Shown piece after piece: positions 18,470 to 27,546 of a DNA stretch of 64,000 nucleotides. The notes below the pieces were generated by a model. That model was not told the DNA's origin. It saw only the letters and a list, made by a program, of their open reading frames with translations, and searched no databases. Source of the stretch: Paractinoplanes ovalisporus (GTDB lineage Bacteria > Actinomycetota > Actinomycetes > Mycobacteriales > Micromonosporaceae). Every line of letters begins with the position of its first letter. Position 1 is the stretch's first letter. The stretch lies in the NCBI RefSeq assembly GCF_016834655.1, contig NZ_JAENHP010000002.1:248001-312000 (forward strand), read 5' to 3'. The position numbers and the translations under genes were made by a program.

Positions 18470-18799
18470 TCACTTCTTCAGCGGGTCGTGCCCCCAGTTC
18501 ATCAGCGAATAACGCCACGCGGTCTCCTCGACGTCTCCCTTGGGGCGCTGCGCCAGGTGCCGGTGCACGTAGCCGACCACCTTGCGCATGTGCTTCTCGT
18601 CGGCGTCGGTCAGGTCGGCCTTCTTCGTGCCCAGGATCTTGACGATCTTGCGGCCGGAGTCATGGCCGACCGATTCGCCGTTCGGCTTCGACTTCTGGCC
18701 GACCTCCTTGGCCTCGTCGGTCTTCAGCCATTTCTCGATCTCGCTAGCGGTCATGTTCACCGCGTCCTGGAATTCCGCGTACGTGTCCTGATCAGCCAT
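18470..18799 (-). CDS. DUF3140-family protein
   Basis: 109 residues, hydrophilic and charged, without signal peptide or membrane span. It matches my memory of the DUF3140 family (YAEFQDAVNMTASEIEKWLKT; GRKIVKILGTKK; HMRKVVGYVHRHLAQRP; YSLMNWGHDP). The middle resembles a short DNA-binding-like helical fold, but no function is established. The gene overlaps the end of the DUF2945 gene upstream by 8 nt, so they form a translationally coupled pair. Confidence 0.75.
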   Translation of the reverse strand: MADQDTYAEFQDAVNMTASEIEKWLKTDEAKEVGQKSKPNGESVGHDSGRKIVKILGTKKADLTDADEKHMRKVVGYVHRHLAQRPKGDVEETAWRYSLMNWGHDPLKK

Positions 18800-19013
18800 T
18801 CTTCTTCAAGGCCCCCGGCTTGTGGACGGCCTCGCGCCCGGTCTTGTCGCTCTTGACCTTGTACTGCGGGTCGTCCGGGGAGGCGTCGACCGTGCGGCCG
18901 GCGGTCTCGGTGCGGCGGGTGATCTTCTGCTCGACCTCGCCGTGCACGGTCTCGCCGTGGCTCTTCCAGGTCACGTCGTCGCCCTTTTTGAGGCTTTTCT
19001 TCGCATCAGCCAT
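18792..19013 (-). CDS. DUF2945-family (Tudor-like) small protein
   Basis: 73 residues. The pattern KKGDDVTWKSHGETVHGEV, then DASPDDPQYKVKSDKTG and AVHKPGAL matches the small DUF2945 / hypervirulence-associated Tudor-like domain, a beta-barrel of about 60 residues. It is basic and cytosolic. It overlaps and precedes the DUF3140 gene; co-occurrence of the two suggests a shared role, possibly in nucleoid or stress physiology, but this is inference. No promoter was assigned. Confidence 0.75.
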   Translation of the reverse strand: MADAKKSLKKGDDVTWKSHGETVHGEVEQKITRRTETAGRTVDASPDDPQYKVKSDKTGREAVHKPGALKKNG

Positions 19014-19062
19014 GAGAAGCGGATACCCGGCGGCCCGCGTCGGAAACGAAACCGGGCCGAGG

Positions 19063-19878
19063 TCAGCGCAGGTCGGAGACGAAGATCGCGGTGCCGGGGA
19101 ACAGTCGCCCCCGCAGCGGGCTCCACTGACCCCAGGTCTCCTCGTGCCCGGCCGGCCAATCCGGCTCGATCAGGTCGCGGAGCACGAACCCGGCGGCCAC
19201 CAGCTCGCGCACCCGGTCGCCCAGGGTGCGGTGCTGTTCCACGTACGTGGGAACGCCTGTGTCGTCTCTCTCCACGTAGGGCGTGCGATCGAAGTAGGAG
19301 TTGCGCGCGACCAGGCCGGTCTCGTCCGGCTCGTCCCAGAAGATCCAGCGCATCGGGTGGGTGATCGAGAAGACCCAGGTCCCTCCCGTACGCAGGACAC
19401 GTGCGACCTCCCGCATGGCGGCGCCCGAGTCGGCCACGAACGGGATCGCCCCGAAGGCGGTGCAGACGATGTCGAATACGCTGTCCGCGAACGGCAGAGC
19501 CAGAGCGTCGGCTTGCACCAGAGGCACCCGTACGCCCGTACGGGCCCCGGCCTCGCGGGCGTGCCGCAGCATTCCGGCCGAGAGATCGAGGGCCGTCACC
19601 TCGGCCCCCTGCCCGTCGAGCCACCGGGCGCCGGCCGCCGCGCCCGCGCCGAGCTCCAGCACCCGCTTGCCGCGCACGTCGCCGAGCAGCCGGGCATCGG
19701 CCTCCCGCAGCCCCTCGGGGCACCAGACGAAGTCGAGATCGCCCAGGAAGGCGCCGTGTTCGGCCTGGTAGTCGTCGGCGTCGGAGTCCCACCAGCCCCG
19801 GCTGGCGACCCGGCTCTCGTCGTCGGTGATCGCTCGCCGGGGTGACGTGCCGGGCGCCGCTGGGTTGATCTCGGTCAC
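19063..19878 (-). CDS. Class I SAM-dependent methyltransferase
   Basis: 271 residues, GTG start. The SAM-binding motif I VLELGAGAAAGARWL with acidic motif LDLSAGML, and post-motif ADALALPFADSVFDIV identify a small-molecule type (UbiE/Methyltransf_11-like) fold at about residues 60-180. The C-terminal part (TYVEQHRTLGDRVRELVAAGF) is typical of actinobacterial stand-alone members. The substrate cannot be told from sequence. The gene is divergent from rpsA and has its own leaderless promoter. Confidence 0.88.
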   Translation of the reverse strand: MTEINPAAPGTSPRRAITDDESRVASRGWWDSDADDYQAEHGAFLGDLDFVWCPEGLREADARLLGDVRGKRVLELGAGAAAGARWLDGQGAEVTALDLSAGMLRHAREAGARTGVRVPLVQADALALPFADSVFDIVCTAFGAIPFVADSGAAMREVARVLRTGGTWVFSITHPMRWIFWDEPDETGLVARNSYFDRTPYVERDDTGVPTYVEQHRTLGDRVRELVAAGFVLRDLIEPDWPAGHEETWGQWSPLRGRLFPGTAIFVSDLR

Positions 19879-19884
19879 CCGGAC

Positions 19885-19890
19885 AAGGTA
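19885..19890 (-). promoter_or_regulatory. -10 box of the methyltransferase gene, leaderless
   Basis: Read on the minus strand, TACCTT is followed by 6 nt and then the GTG start at 19878. No ribosome site precedes the GTG, so the mRNA is probably leaderless. Confidence 0.55.
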
Positions 19891-19979
19891 CGTCAGGGCA
19901 GAGTCGCGTCCCGATTCGGCACATTACGGGCATGCTGCGGGGTTTCGGCCGAACATTGTGCCTGGGTCGTCAGGAGGGC

Positions 19980-20010
19980 TTGCAACCTGTGGTAATGCGC
20001 ACGGTAAGCT
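19980..20010 (+). promoter_or_regulatory. Candidate promoter of rpsA
   Basis: TTGCAA (19980-19985) and TAAGCT (20005-20010) with a 19-nt spacer. Transcription would start near 20017, giving a leader of about 170 nt before rpsA. A long leader fits a ribosomal protein gene that may be autoregulated, but no known leader structure was recognised. Confidence 0.45.
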
Positions 20011-20188
20011 AGTCGATGCGCTCGCGGATCGTGTGCCTCGGCAGGGAGCAGGTTCCGTGGTCGTCGGTCTCGACATGATCGAAGCAGGGGATCCCGGTCC
20101 TTTTTCATCTCGTTCGTGCCGTGCCCGCCGGCAGTTCCGCGGAGCGCGAGAGACACCACGAATCCATCCGTTCGGAGCAACAGTCCAC

Positions 20189-21697
20189 ATGACGAGCAGC
20201 ATCGAGGCCACCTCGAGCGCCAACAAGGTCACCGTCGACGATCTCGGATCCGAGGAAGCATTCCTCGCCGCCATCGACGAGACCATCAAGTACTTCAACG
20301 ACGGCGACATTGTCGAAGGCACCGTCGTCAAGGTCGATCGGGACGAGGTCCTGCTCGACATCGGCTACAAGACCGAGGGTGTCATCCCCTCGCGCGAGTT
20401 GTCGATCAAGCATGACGTGGACCCCGCGGAAGTGGTGTCGGTCGGTGACCACATCGAAGCCCTCGTCCTCACCAAGGAGGACAAGGAAGGCCGTCTGATC
20501 CTCTCGAAGAAGCGCGCTCAGTACGAGCGTGCCTGGGGCACCATCGAGAAGATCAAGGAGGACGACGGCGTCGTTCGCGGCTCCGTCATCGAGGTCGTCA
20601 AGGGTGGTCTCATCCTCGACATCGGCCTCCGCGGCTTCCTGCCGGCCTCCCTGGTCGAGATGCGTCGTGTCCGCGACCTCCAGCCCTACGTGGGCCGTGA
20701 GCTCGAGGCCAAGATCATCGAGCTGGACAAGAACCGCAACAACGTGGTCCTGTCCCGCCGTGCCTGGCTCGAGCAGACGCAGTCCGAGGTTCGCACCGAG
20801 TTCCTCAACAAGCTCCAGAAGGGCCAGGTCCGCAAGGGCGTCGTGTCCTCGATCGTCAACTTCGGCGCGTTCGTCGACCTCGGCGGCGTCGACGGTCTGG
20901 TGCACGTCTCGGAGCTCTCCTGGAAGCACATCGACCACCCGTCCGAGGTTGTCGAGGTCGGCCAGGAGGTCGAGGTCGAGGTTCTCGACGTCGACCTGGA
21001 CCGCGAGCGCGTCTCGCTGTCGCTGAAGGCGACCCAGGAAGACCCGTGGCGCCAGTTCGCCCGCACCCACGCGATCAACCAGATCGTGCCGGGCAAGGTC
21101 ACCAAGCTGGTTCCGTTCGGCGCCTTCGTCCGCGTGGACGATGGCATCGAGGGTCTGGTGCACATCTCCGAGCTGGCCGAGCGGCACGTCGAGCTGCCCG
21201 AGCAGGTCGTCCAGGTGGGCTCCGACGTTCTGGTCAAGGTCATCGACATCGACCTCGAGCGTCGCCGGATCTCGCTGTCGCTCAAGCAGGCCAACGAGGG
21301 CTTCGTCGAGGGCGAGGAGCACTTCGACCCGACCCTCTACGGCATGGCCGCGACGTACGACGCCGAGGGCAACTACATCTACCCCGAGGGCTTCGACCCC
21401 GAGACGGGCGAGTGGCTCGAAGGCTTCGACAAGCAGCGCGAGGCCTGGGAGAAGCAGTACGCCGACGCTCGCGAGCGTTGGGAGGCCCACACCAAGCAGG
21501 TGCAGGCGTCCCGCGACGCCGACGCCGAGGCCGCGCTCAACCCGGCTCCGGCCGGCGGCGCGACCACCTCGACGTCGTCCAGCACCTCGTCGAGCTCGCC
21601 GGCCCCGGCGCGCGCGTCCGAGGAGCCGTCCGGCACCCTGGCCACCGACGAGGCGCTCGCCGCTCTGCGCGAGAAGCTCGCCGGCGGCAAGGGCTGA
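20189..21697 (+). CDS. rpsA: 30S ribosomal protein S1
   Basis: 502 residues from the ATG at 20189 (GGAG upstream; the open frame extends much further upstream without homology). Four S1 RNA-binding domains can be traced: about residues 35-105 (GDIVEGTVVKVDRDEVLLDI), 120-190 (VVRGSVIEVVKGGLILDIG), 208-280 (GQVRKGVVSSIVNFGAFVDL) and 293-365 (GKVTKLVPFGAFVRVDDG). The tail is Ser/Ala/Pro-rich. It brings mRNA to the ribosome and contributes to trans-translation. Four domains rather than the six of E. coli is usual in actinobacteria. Confidence 0.97.
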   Translation: MTSSIEATSSANKVTVDDLGSEEAFLAAIDETIKYFNDGDIVEGTVVKVDRDEVLLDIGYKTEGVIPSRELSIKHDVDPAEVVSVGDHIEALVLTKEDKEGRLILSKKRAQYERAWGTIEKIKEDDGVVRGSVIEVVKGGLILDIGLRGFLPASLVEMRRVRDLQPYVGRELEAKIIELDKNRNNVVLSRRAWLEQTQSEVRTEFLNKLQKGQVRKGVVSSIVNFGAFVDLGGVDGLVHVSELSWKHIDHPSEVVEVGQEVEVEVLDVDLDRERVSLSLKATQEDPWRQFARTHAINQIVPGKVTKLVPFGAFVRVDDGIEGLVHISELAERHVELPEQVVQVGSDVLVKVIDIDLERRRISLSLKQANEGFVEGEEHFDPTLYGMAATYDAEGNYIYPEGFDPETGEWLEGFDKQREAWEKQYADARERWEAHTKQVQASRDADAEAALNPAPAGGATTSTSSSTSSSSPAPARASEEPSGTLATDEALAALREKLAGGKG

Positions 21698-21727
21698 CCC
21701 GTCCCGCGGGCTGACCCGAAAGCTCCA

Positions 21728-21773
21728 AACGGCGAAGGCCGCTCCGACTCCGGTCGGGGCGGCCTTCGCCGTT
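21728..21773 (+). terminator. Terminator after rpsA
   Basis: Stem of 15 bp (21728-21742 with 21759-21773), 16-nt loop, 30 nt after the rpsA stop. The arms read AACGGCGAAGGCCGC and its complement. Confidence 0.75.
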
Positions 21774-21906
21774 CCCGCCGCCTGCTTGCGGTTGCGGCAC
21801 ACGCGGGCCTGGGGACCCACGCCGGCTCGGGCCCCCGGCTGTGTTCGTTTTGGCTTCGGGGCGGGCGGGCTGTTCCGTTTGCCGGGCGGCGCGGAATACT
21901 GAGCGG

Positions 21907-23091
21907 GTGTTGAAGGTGGGGCTCACGGGCGGGATCGGGGCGGGTAAGAGCGCCGTGGCGCGGCGGCTCGCGCAGAGCGGTGCGGTGATCGCCGATGCCG
22001 ATGTGCTGTCCCGCGAGGTGGTGGCCCGGGGCACCGACGGGCTGGGCGAGATCGTGGCGGCGTTCGGGTCGGGCGTGCTCACGGCCGACGGTGACCTCGA
22101 CCGTCCGGCGCTCGCGGCCAAGGTCTTCGGCGACGAGTCGGCCCGCCGCACCCTCGAGAAGATCATTCATCCCCGCGTACGGGCCCGGACCGCCGAACTG
22201 ACCCACGGCGCGCCCGCCGACGCGATCGTCGTCAACGACGTGCCGCTGCTCGTGGAGACGGGCCTCGCCCCCTCGTACCACCTGGTGATCGTCGTCGAGG
22301 CCGACCGGGAGCAGCGCCTGCGGCGGCTCGTCGAGAACCGGGGCATGACTACCGAACAGGCCGAGGCCCGCATCGCCGCGCAGGCCGCCGACGCCGACCG
22401 CCGCCGCGCGGCCGACGTGGTGCTGACCAACGACGACACCCTCGACGACCTGCACGCGCGCGTTGACCGGCTGTTCAAGCGAAGGCTCCGGCCGTACGAG
22501 GAAAATCTCCGCACCCGTGTCTCGGCCCGCCCCGACCGCCGGCTGCACATCGCCGGCTCCGACCCGTCGTGGCCCGAGCAGGCCGGCCGTCTGATCGCCC
22601 GGATCCGGCATGCGCTGCCCGACGGGCAGACGGTGTCGCACATCGGCTCGACCGCCGTTCCCGGGTTGCCCGCCAAAGACATCGTCGACCTGATGCTCGG
22701 TGTGCGGACGCTCGACGAGGCCGACGCGCTGGCCGATCGGCTGGGCGCGGCCGGCTTCCCGCGGCGTCAGGGGGAGTGGTACGACAACGCGCGCGGCCTG
22801 CCCGGCCAGACGTGGCCCAAGCGCCTGCACGGCGGCGCCGACCCCGGCCGTACGGTCAATCTGCACGTCCGCGTGACCGGCTCACCCGGCTGGCGTTTCG
22901 CGCTGCTGATGCGCGACCACCTGCGCGCGGTCCCCGAGGCGCGCGACGGTTACGCCGAGGCCAAGGCGCGCTGGGCGACGGAACACCACGACCGCTACAC
23001 GTACGCCGACGCCAAGGAACCGTGGTTCGACGAGGAGGCCTTGGCCGCCGACGAGTGGGCCGCGGCCACCGGCTGGCAGCCTCACCCCTGA
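21907..23091 (+). CDS. coaE: Dephospho-CoA kinase fused to a GrpB-family domain
   Basis: 394 residues from the GTG at 21907. Residues 1-200 form CoaE, the last step of CoA synthesis, with P-loop GLTGGIGAGKSAVA, the DADVLSREVV segment and HPRVR. Residues about 210-394 form a GrpB/UPF0157 domain (nucleotidyltransferase-like fold) with HIGSTAVPGLPAKDIVDLML. This fusion is known from mycobacteria and other actinobacteria; GrpB may help folding or stability of the enzyme. The 3' end with the stop codon is tandemly repeated (34-bp units) downstream. Confidence 0.93.
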   Translation: MLKVGLTGGIGAGKSAVARRLAQSGAVIADADVLSREVVARGTDGLGEIVAAFGSGVLTADGDLDRPALAAKVFGDESARRTLEKIIHPRVRARTAELTHGAPADAIVVNDVPLLVETGLAPSYHLVIVVEADREQRLRRLVENRGMTTEQAEARIAAQAADADRRRAADVVLTNDDTLDDLHARVDRLFKRRLRPYEENLRTRVSARPDRRLHIAGSDPSWPEQAGRLIARIRHALPDGQTVSHIGSTAVPGLPAKDIVDLMLGVRTLDEADALADRLGAAGFPRRQGEWYDNARGLPGQTWPKRLHGGADPGRTVNLHVRVTGSPGWRFALLMRDHLRAVPEARDGYAEAKARWATEHHDRYTYADAKEPWFDEEALAADEWAAATGWQPHP

Positions 23092-23169
23092 GCCGCGCGT
23101 GTCGGGCCGGCCGTCGTGCCCCTGAGCCGCGCGTGTCGAGCTCGCCGTCTTGTCCCTGAGCCGCGCGGT
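23085..23169. repeat. 34-bp tandem repeat at the coaE 3' end
   Basis: Two full copies (23085-23118, 23119-23152) and a partial third (23153-23169) beginning CCCCTGAGCCGCGCG. The TGA in the first copy is the coaE stop. The array fills the whole space between coaE and the convergent VOC gene. Confidence 0.85.
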
Positions 23170-23904
23170 TCAGTCGGTGGCGGGGTCGCCTTTGGTAAGG
23201 CAGTAGAGGCCGCCGGCCGGGTCGCGGAACGTCGACCAGTTGGGCCACTCGCCCAGGAACGTCGCCCCCAGGGACTCGTGCCAGGCTCGCGCGGCCCGGA
23301 TGTCGGAGCAGGACACGTCCAGGTGCGCCGAGGCGGGGCGTTCCTCACCCAGGCGCTGCAGCAGGAACCGTACGGGAACAGGCGGCGCCGGCTGGAGGCG
23401 GAGGAACTCGTCGGCCTGCACGCCCTCGTCCAGCGACCAGCCCGTCAGCTCCGACCAGAACCGCACCTCGTCGTCGTAGACCGACGGCGCCAGGTCGAAG
23501 CAGAGCTGGTGCGGACGCAGGCTCACACCGTCGGGCCCGGTCGACGGTCCGGGCCGCACGTGCTGCCCAGGCCAGGCGGCGACGTGGAAGGGCAACCCGG
23601 CCGGGGAGACGTTGGCGCCGGGGAAGGCGGCCGGACCGTCGACCCACAATCGGGGAAGGTGGCCGCCGCTCCCGTGCCGCACACCCCGGATCTCGAGCCA
23701 GTCGTCCCCGTCCGCGGTCCGTAGCCGGACCGAGCCGGCCGTGCCAGGTTCCCCGGAGCGACGGTCGCCGTCGTGCCGCGCGGTGACCGTGCCGGAATCC
23801 GGCACCGGCACCGGTTCCGATCCGGTGACCTCGGACCAGAACGCGACCGCGGCATCAAACCGGTCGGCCGGACGCTCGAGAACAGCATCCACCCACCGGA
23901 CCAT
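23170..23904 (-). CDS. Two-domain VOC-family protein (glyoxalase-like)
   Basis: 244 residues from the ATG at 23904, preceded by GGAGGGG; in-frame ATGs at 23922 and 23934 are alternatives. Two vicinal-oxygen-chelate modules are visible: about residues 1-115 (FDAAVAFWSEVTG) and 125-244 (EVRFWSELTGWSLDEG, then RAARAWHESLGATFLGEWP). Such proteins include glyoxalases, dioxygenases and antibiotic-binding proteins; the metal ligands and the substrate are not clear here. It faces coaE across the tandem repeat. Confidence 0.8.
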   Translation of the reverse strand: MVRWVDAVLERPADRFDAAVAFWSEVTGSEPVPVPDSGTVTARHDGDRRSGEPGTAGSVRLRTADGDDWLEIRGVRHGSGGHLPRLWVDGPAAFPGANVSPAGLPFHVAAWPGQHVRPGPSTGPDGVSLRPHQLCFDLAPSVYDDEVRFWSELTGWSLDEGVQADEFLRLQPAPPVPVRFLLQRLGEERPASAHLDVSCSDIRAARAWHESLGATFLGEWPNWSTFRDPAGGLYCLTKGDPATD

Positions 23905-23968
23905 CGTCTGCCCCTCCGCCATGAGCCGGCGCATACCCCCCAGGCTCGGGTTGATGCCTGCTCCGGGG

Positions 23969-24982
23969 CTAGCGCTGGTACCGGGCCCGCCGTCCGCGCT
24001 GCGCGAAGCCCAGCCGGCGGTAGAGTGCGGCCGCGCCCGGGTTGTTCACGTTGACGGTCAGCCAGCAGTGGTCGGCGCCGTCGGCTCGCATGCGGGTCAG
24101 CGACTCGGTGATCAGGGCGGCCGCAAGGCCCCGGCGCCGGGCGAACGGCACAACACCGGCCTGGACGATCCAGCCCTGGGCCGCGACCACAAAACCGGCG
24201 TCGCCCAGATCGGGCAGGGTCACCAGCAGCGAGCACGACGGCAGGAAGTCGTCGTCCTCCTCGTTCTCGGCGATCCACACGTCGGCCGGGTCGGCCGGGA
24301 AGCCGGGCCGGTCGCGGAACGACGCGTGATAGGTCGTGTGGAACCGCCGTGACACCGGCTCGTCCCAGGTCGAGAGCGTCACCCCGTCCGGCCAGACCGG
24401 CGCCGGAAGGTCGAGGTCGTCGATGCGCATGACGTCTTCGGCGAACGACTGCCGCAACCCGCGCGACTCGAAGAGCTCCACCGCGTCGTCGGTCAGGGTC
24501 TCGGTCTCGACGGTGACATCGCCCTCGCCCGCAAGCGCCAGCCCACGGTCGAGCAACGCCGCGCCCAGCCCCCGCCCCCGAGCCGACGGATCAACGAGCC
24601 CCGTGAAGACCGCCGCGGAGCCCACCCCGGCCAATGCCCCGCCGGAGCCCGACCCGCCCGAGCCCGACCCAGCAGCGGCCCCGCCGACCGAGGTCGCCCC
24701 GCGGACGGCGCCCGCCGCAAGCAGCGAGCCGTCCTCACCCCGTACGCCGAAAGCCACAACCCCCGCCCCCGTCCATCGCCGCCCGAGAAACCCCGGGTCG
24801 GTCGCGAGCGGCATGCCACCGTCGGCCTCGAAACACCGCTCGGCCAGGGCAAGAAGCTCCGCCGGCAGGCCAGAGCCCGAGCTGGCCCCAGAGCCTGAGC
24901 CGGCCCCAGAGCCGACACCTGAGCCGATCTCAGAGCCGGTCCCACTCAGCTCGGTCCACAAGGTCTCGCCGGTCGAAGTCAT
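23969..24982 (-). CDS. Double-GNAT acetyltransferase with Gly/Ser-rich inserts
   Basis: 337 residues. Two acetyltransferase modules: the first ends with the acetyl-CoA loop VDPSARGRGLGAALLDRGLA, the second (about 210-337) has VVPFARRRGLAAALITESL and NNPGAAALYRRLGF. This double layout resembles mycothiol synthase (MshD), but overall similarity cannot be judged here and the real MshD is probably elsewhere. Two low-complexity Gly/Ser segments (about residues 18-38 and 102-115) are encoded by GAGCC-type hexanucleotide repeats and probably expand and contract. Confidence 0.75.
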   Translation of the reverse strand: MTSTGETLWTELSGTGSEIGSGVGSGAGSGSGASSGSGLPAELLALAERCFEADGGMPLATDPGFLGRRWTGAGVVAFGVRGEDGSLLAAGAVRGATSVGGAAAGSGSGGSGSGGALAGVGSAAVFTGLVDPSARGRGLGAALLDRGLALAGEGDVTVETETLTDDAVELFESRGLRQSFAEDVMRIDDLDLPAPVWPDGVTLSTWDEPVSRRFHTTYHASFRDRPGFPADPADVWIAENEEDDDFLPSCSLLVTLPDLGDAGFVVAAQGWIVQAGVVPFARRRGLAAALITESLTRMRADGADHCWLTVNVNNPGAAALYRRLGFAQRGRRARYQR

Positions 24983-25018
24983 CCGGCCACACTAGCCAGG
25001 GCGGGGGAACGGGCCGAA

Positions 25019-27136
25019 CTATTTCACCCCCGCCGCGTCCATCCCGCGCAGCTCCTTCTTGAGTTCCGACATCTCGTCACGGATGCGGGCCGCCAGCTCG
25101 AACTGGAGCTCCCGCGCCGCCCCCAGCATCTGCTCGTTGAGGTCTTGGATGAGCTGCGCCAGCTCGGTGCGGGCCATCCCCTTGGCGGCCGTGGCCCCGG
25201 ACGCGGCGCGCCCCTTCGACCTGGTCTCGGGCACCGGCGCCTTGCCGCGCGAGATCTGCCGCCCACCGCCGCCGACCATCGGGTTGACCGCGGCGTCGGT
25301 GTCTTCGGCCTCGCGGTAGATGTCGTCGAGGATGTCGTGGATCCGCTTGCGCAGGGCCTGCGGCGTGATGCCGTTGGCCTCGTTGTGCGCGATCTGCTTG
25401 GCCCGGCGCCGGTCGGTCTCCTCGATCGCGTCGCGCATCGACGGCGTCATCTTGTCGGCGTACATATGGACCTGGCCCGACACGTTACGGGCGGCCCGGC
25501 CGATCGTCTGGATCAGCGACCGCCCCGACCGCAGGAAGCCCTCCTTGTCGGCGTCGAGGATCGCGACCAGCGACACCTCGGGCAGGTCGAGACCCTCGCG
25601 CAGCAGGTTGATGCCGACCAGAACGTCGTAGTCGCCCTTGCGCAGCTCTTTCAGCAGCTCGACGCGGCGCAGCGTGTCGACCTCGGAGTGCAGGTAGCGC
25701 ACCCGGATGCCGTTCTCGAGCAGGTAGTCGGTGAGGTCTTCGGCCATCTTCTTGGTCAGCGTCGTGACCAGGACCCGCTCGTCGCGTTCGGTGCGCAGCT
25801 TGATCTCGTGCATGAGGTCGTCGATCTGGCCCTTGGTCGGCTTCACGACCACCTCGGGGTCGACCAGGCCGGTCGGGCGGATCACCTGCTCGACGAACTC
25901 GCCCTGGGCCTGCTGCATCTCCCACGGCCCCGGGGTCGCCGACAGGAACACCATCTGGCCGACCCGCTCGAGGAACTCGTCGAACCTCAGCGGCCGGTTG
26001 TCGGCCGCGCTGGGCAGCCGGAACCCGTGCTCGATGAGGATGCGCTTGCGGGACGCGTCACCCTCGTACATGCCGCCGATCTGCGGGATCGTCACGTGGG
26101 ACTCGTCGATGACCGTGATGTAGTCGTCGGGGAAATAGTCGAGCAGGGTGAACGACGGCTCGCCGGGCGAGCGGCCGTCCATGTGCATCGAATAGTTCTC
26201 GATGCCGTTGCAGAAGCCGACCTGCCGCATCATCTCGACGTCGTACTGCGTGCGCATGCGCAGCCGCTGGGCCTCGAGCAGCTTGCCCTGCCGCTCGAAC
26301 TCGGCCAGCCGCTCCTCGAGCTCGGCCTCGATCTGGCGGATCGCCCGCTCCATCCGCTCGGGACCGGCCACATAGTGTGACGCCGGGAAGATGACCAGCT
26401 GGTCGACCTCGCGGACGATCTCGCCGGTGAGCGGGTGCAGGTAATACAGCTTCTCGATCTCGTCGCCGAACAGTTCGATGCGGACCGCGAGTTCCTCGTA
26501 GGCCGGGATGATCTCGAGGGTGTCGCCACGCACCCGGAACGTGCCCCGCTGGAAGGCCATGTCGTTGCGCGAGTATTGAATGTCGACCAGGCGGCGCAGC
26601 ACCTGGTCGCGGTCGACCACGTCGCCCACCTTGACCGCGACCGAACGATCCAGGTATTCCTGCGGGGTGCCCAGGCCGTAGATCGCGCTCACCGTGGCCA
26701 CCACGATCGTGTCGCGCCGGGTGAGCAGCGACATCGTGGCCGAGTGACGCAGCCGCTCGACCTCCTCGTTGACCGACGAGTCCTTCTCGATGTAGGTGTC
26801 GGTCTGGGCGATGTAAGCCTCGGGCTGGTAGTAGTCGTAGTAGCTGACGAAGTATTCGACGGCGTTGTTGGGCAGCAGCTCGCGGAACTCCTTGGCGAGC
26901 TGGGCGCACAGCGTCTTGTTGGGGGCCAGCACGAGCGCGGGCCGCTGCAGCTTCTCGATCAGCCACGCGGTCGTCGCGCTCTTGCCGGTGCCGGTGGCGC
27001 CGAGCAGCACCGAGTGACGATCACCGGCCCGCACCCGCCGGTCGAGCTCGGCGATGGCCGTGGGCTGGTCGCCGGCCGGCTGAAATTCGCTGATGACCTC
27101 GAAGTTGCCGTCGAGGCGTGGGATGTCGAGCGCCAT
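25019..27136 (-). CDS. uvrB: Excinuclease ABC subunit B
   Basis: 705 residues from the ATG at 27136. UvrB is the helicase-like damage-verifying subunit of nucleotide excision repair. Walker [11 protein letters not shown], the beta-hairpin region [15 protein letters not shown], the DESH box [11 protein letters not shown], motif [11 protein letters not shown] and the C-terminal UVR domain ([20 protein letters not shown]) are present in order. A basic linker of about 30 residues precedes the UVR domain. I found no LexA-type box upstream. Confidence 0.97.
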   Translation of the reverse strand: MALDIPRLDGNFEVISEFQPAGDQPTAIAELDRRVRAGDRHSVLLGATGTGKSATTAWLIEKLQRPALVLAPNKTLCAQLAKEFRELLPNNAVEYFVSYYDYYQPEAYIAQTDTYIEKDSSVNEEVERLRHSATMSLLTRRDTIVVATVSAIYGLGTPQEYLDRSVAVKVGDVVDRDQVLRRLVDIQYSRNDMAFQRGTFRVRGDTLEIIPAYEELAVRIELFGDEIEKLYYLHPLTGEIVREVDQLVIFPASHYVAGPERMERAIRQIEAELEERLAEFERQGKLLEAQRLRMRTQYDVEMMRQVGFCNGIENYSMHMDGRSPGEPSFTLLDYFPDDYITVIDESHVTIPQIGGMYEGDASRKRILIEHGFRLPSAADNRPLRFDEFLERVGQMVFLSATPGPWEMQQAQGEFVEQVIRPTGLVDPEVVVKPTKGQIDDLMHEIKLRTERDERVLVTTLTKKMAEDLTDYLLENGIRVRYLHSEVDTLRRVELLKELRKGDYDVLVGINLLREGLDLPEVSLVAILDADKEGFLRSGRSLIQTIGRAARNVSGQVHMYADKMTPSMRDAIEETDRRRAKQIAHNEANGITPQALRKRIHDILDDIYREAEDTDAAVNPMVGGGGRQISRGKAPVPETRSKGRAASGATAAKGMARTELAQLIQDLNEQMLGAARELQFELAARIRDEMSELKKELRGMDAAGVK

Positions 27137-27420
27137 GGAAACCACCGTACGTCTAGGGTCTGACAAGTTCTGGCCGCCGCTGTCCGGCCCGCGTGCGGTG
27201 GGTGCACATTCGGCCCGTTGGCAGCGGTTGCGGGGCACGCCTAACCTGTTCGGGTAGGCCGCTCGCGGCGGCCGCCCGGCACCGGGCGGGGTCACTCAAC
27301 GATCCCCTCGGCCGGCCCGTGGTTTGATGCGCCCCGGTCTCCGGCGAGCGCACCCACAGGTGGTCGCGCGCTGCGCAGACCGGCCGCCGCGAGCGCCCTT
27401 CTTTCAACCCACCGACCAGA

Positions 27421-27538
27421 CCCGTCATTCCGTACGGAGGCAGAGCCGTCCTTCCGCACAAGGGCGGCCCCGTCATTCCGTACGGGGGGCTGAGTCGTCC
27501 TTCCGCGCGGGGCGGCCCCGTCATTCCGTACGGGAAAT
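27421..27538. repeat. 48-bp direct repeat, 2.5 copies
   Basis: Copies start at 27421, 27469 and 27517 (last partial), each opening with CCCGTCATTCCGTACGG and, in the first two, continuing with a diverged GTCCTTCCGC segment and GGGCGGC. It lies between uvrB and the ABM gene. The rest of this 410-nt gap (27137-27546) holds the uvrB promoter region and nothing else I can support. Confidence 0.85.
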
Positions 27539-27546
27539 GGCCTCTC

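Noticed and set aside
21907..23091. CoaE-GrpB fusion as a novel architecture
   Set aside because: The fusion is already known in mycobacteria and other actinobacteria.
27100..27180. LexA/SOS box upstream of uvrB (also searched before uvrA, uvrC and polA)
   Set aside because: No GAAC-N4-GTTC-like dyad was found by eye.
27421..27538. 48-bp repeats as a CRISPR array
   Set aside because: Repeats are contiguous without unique spacers, and no cas genes are present.
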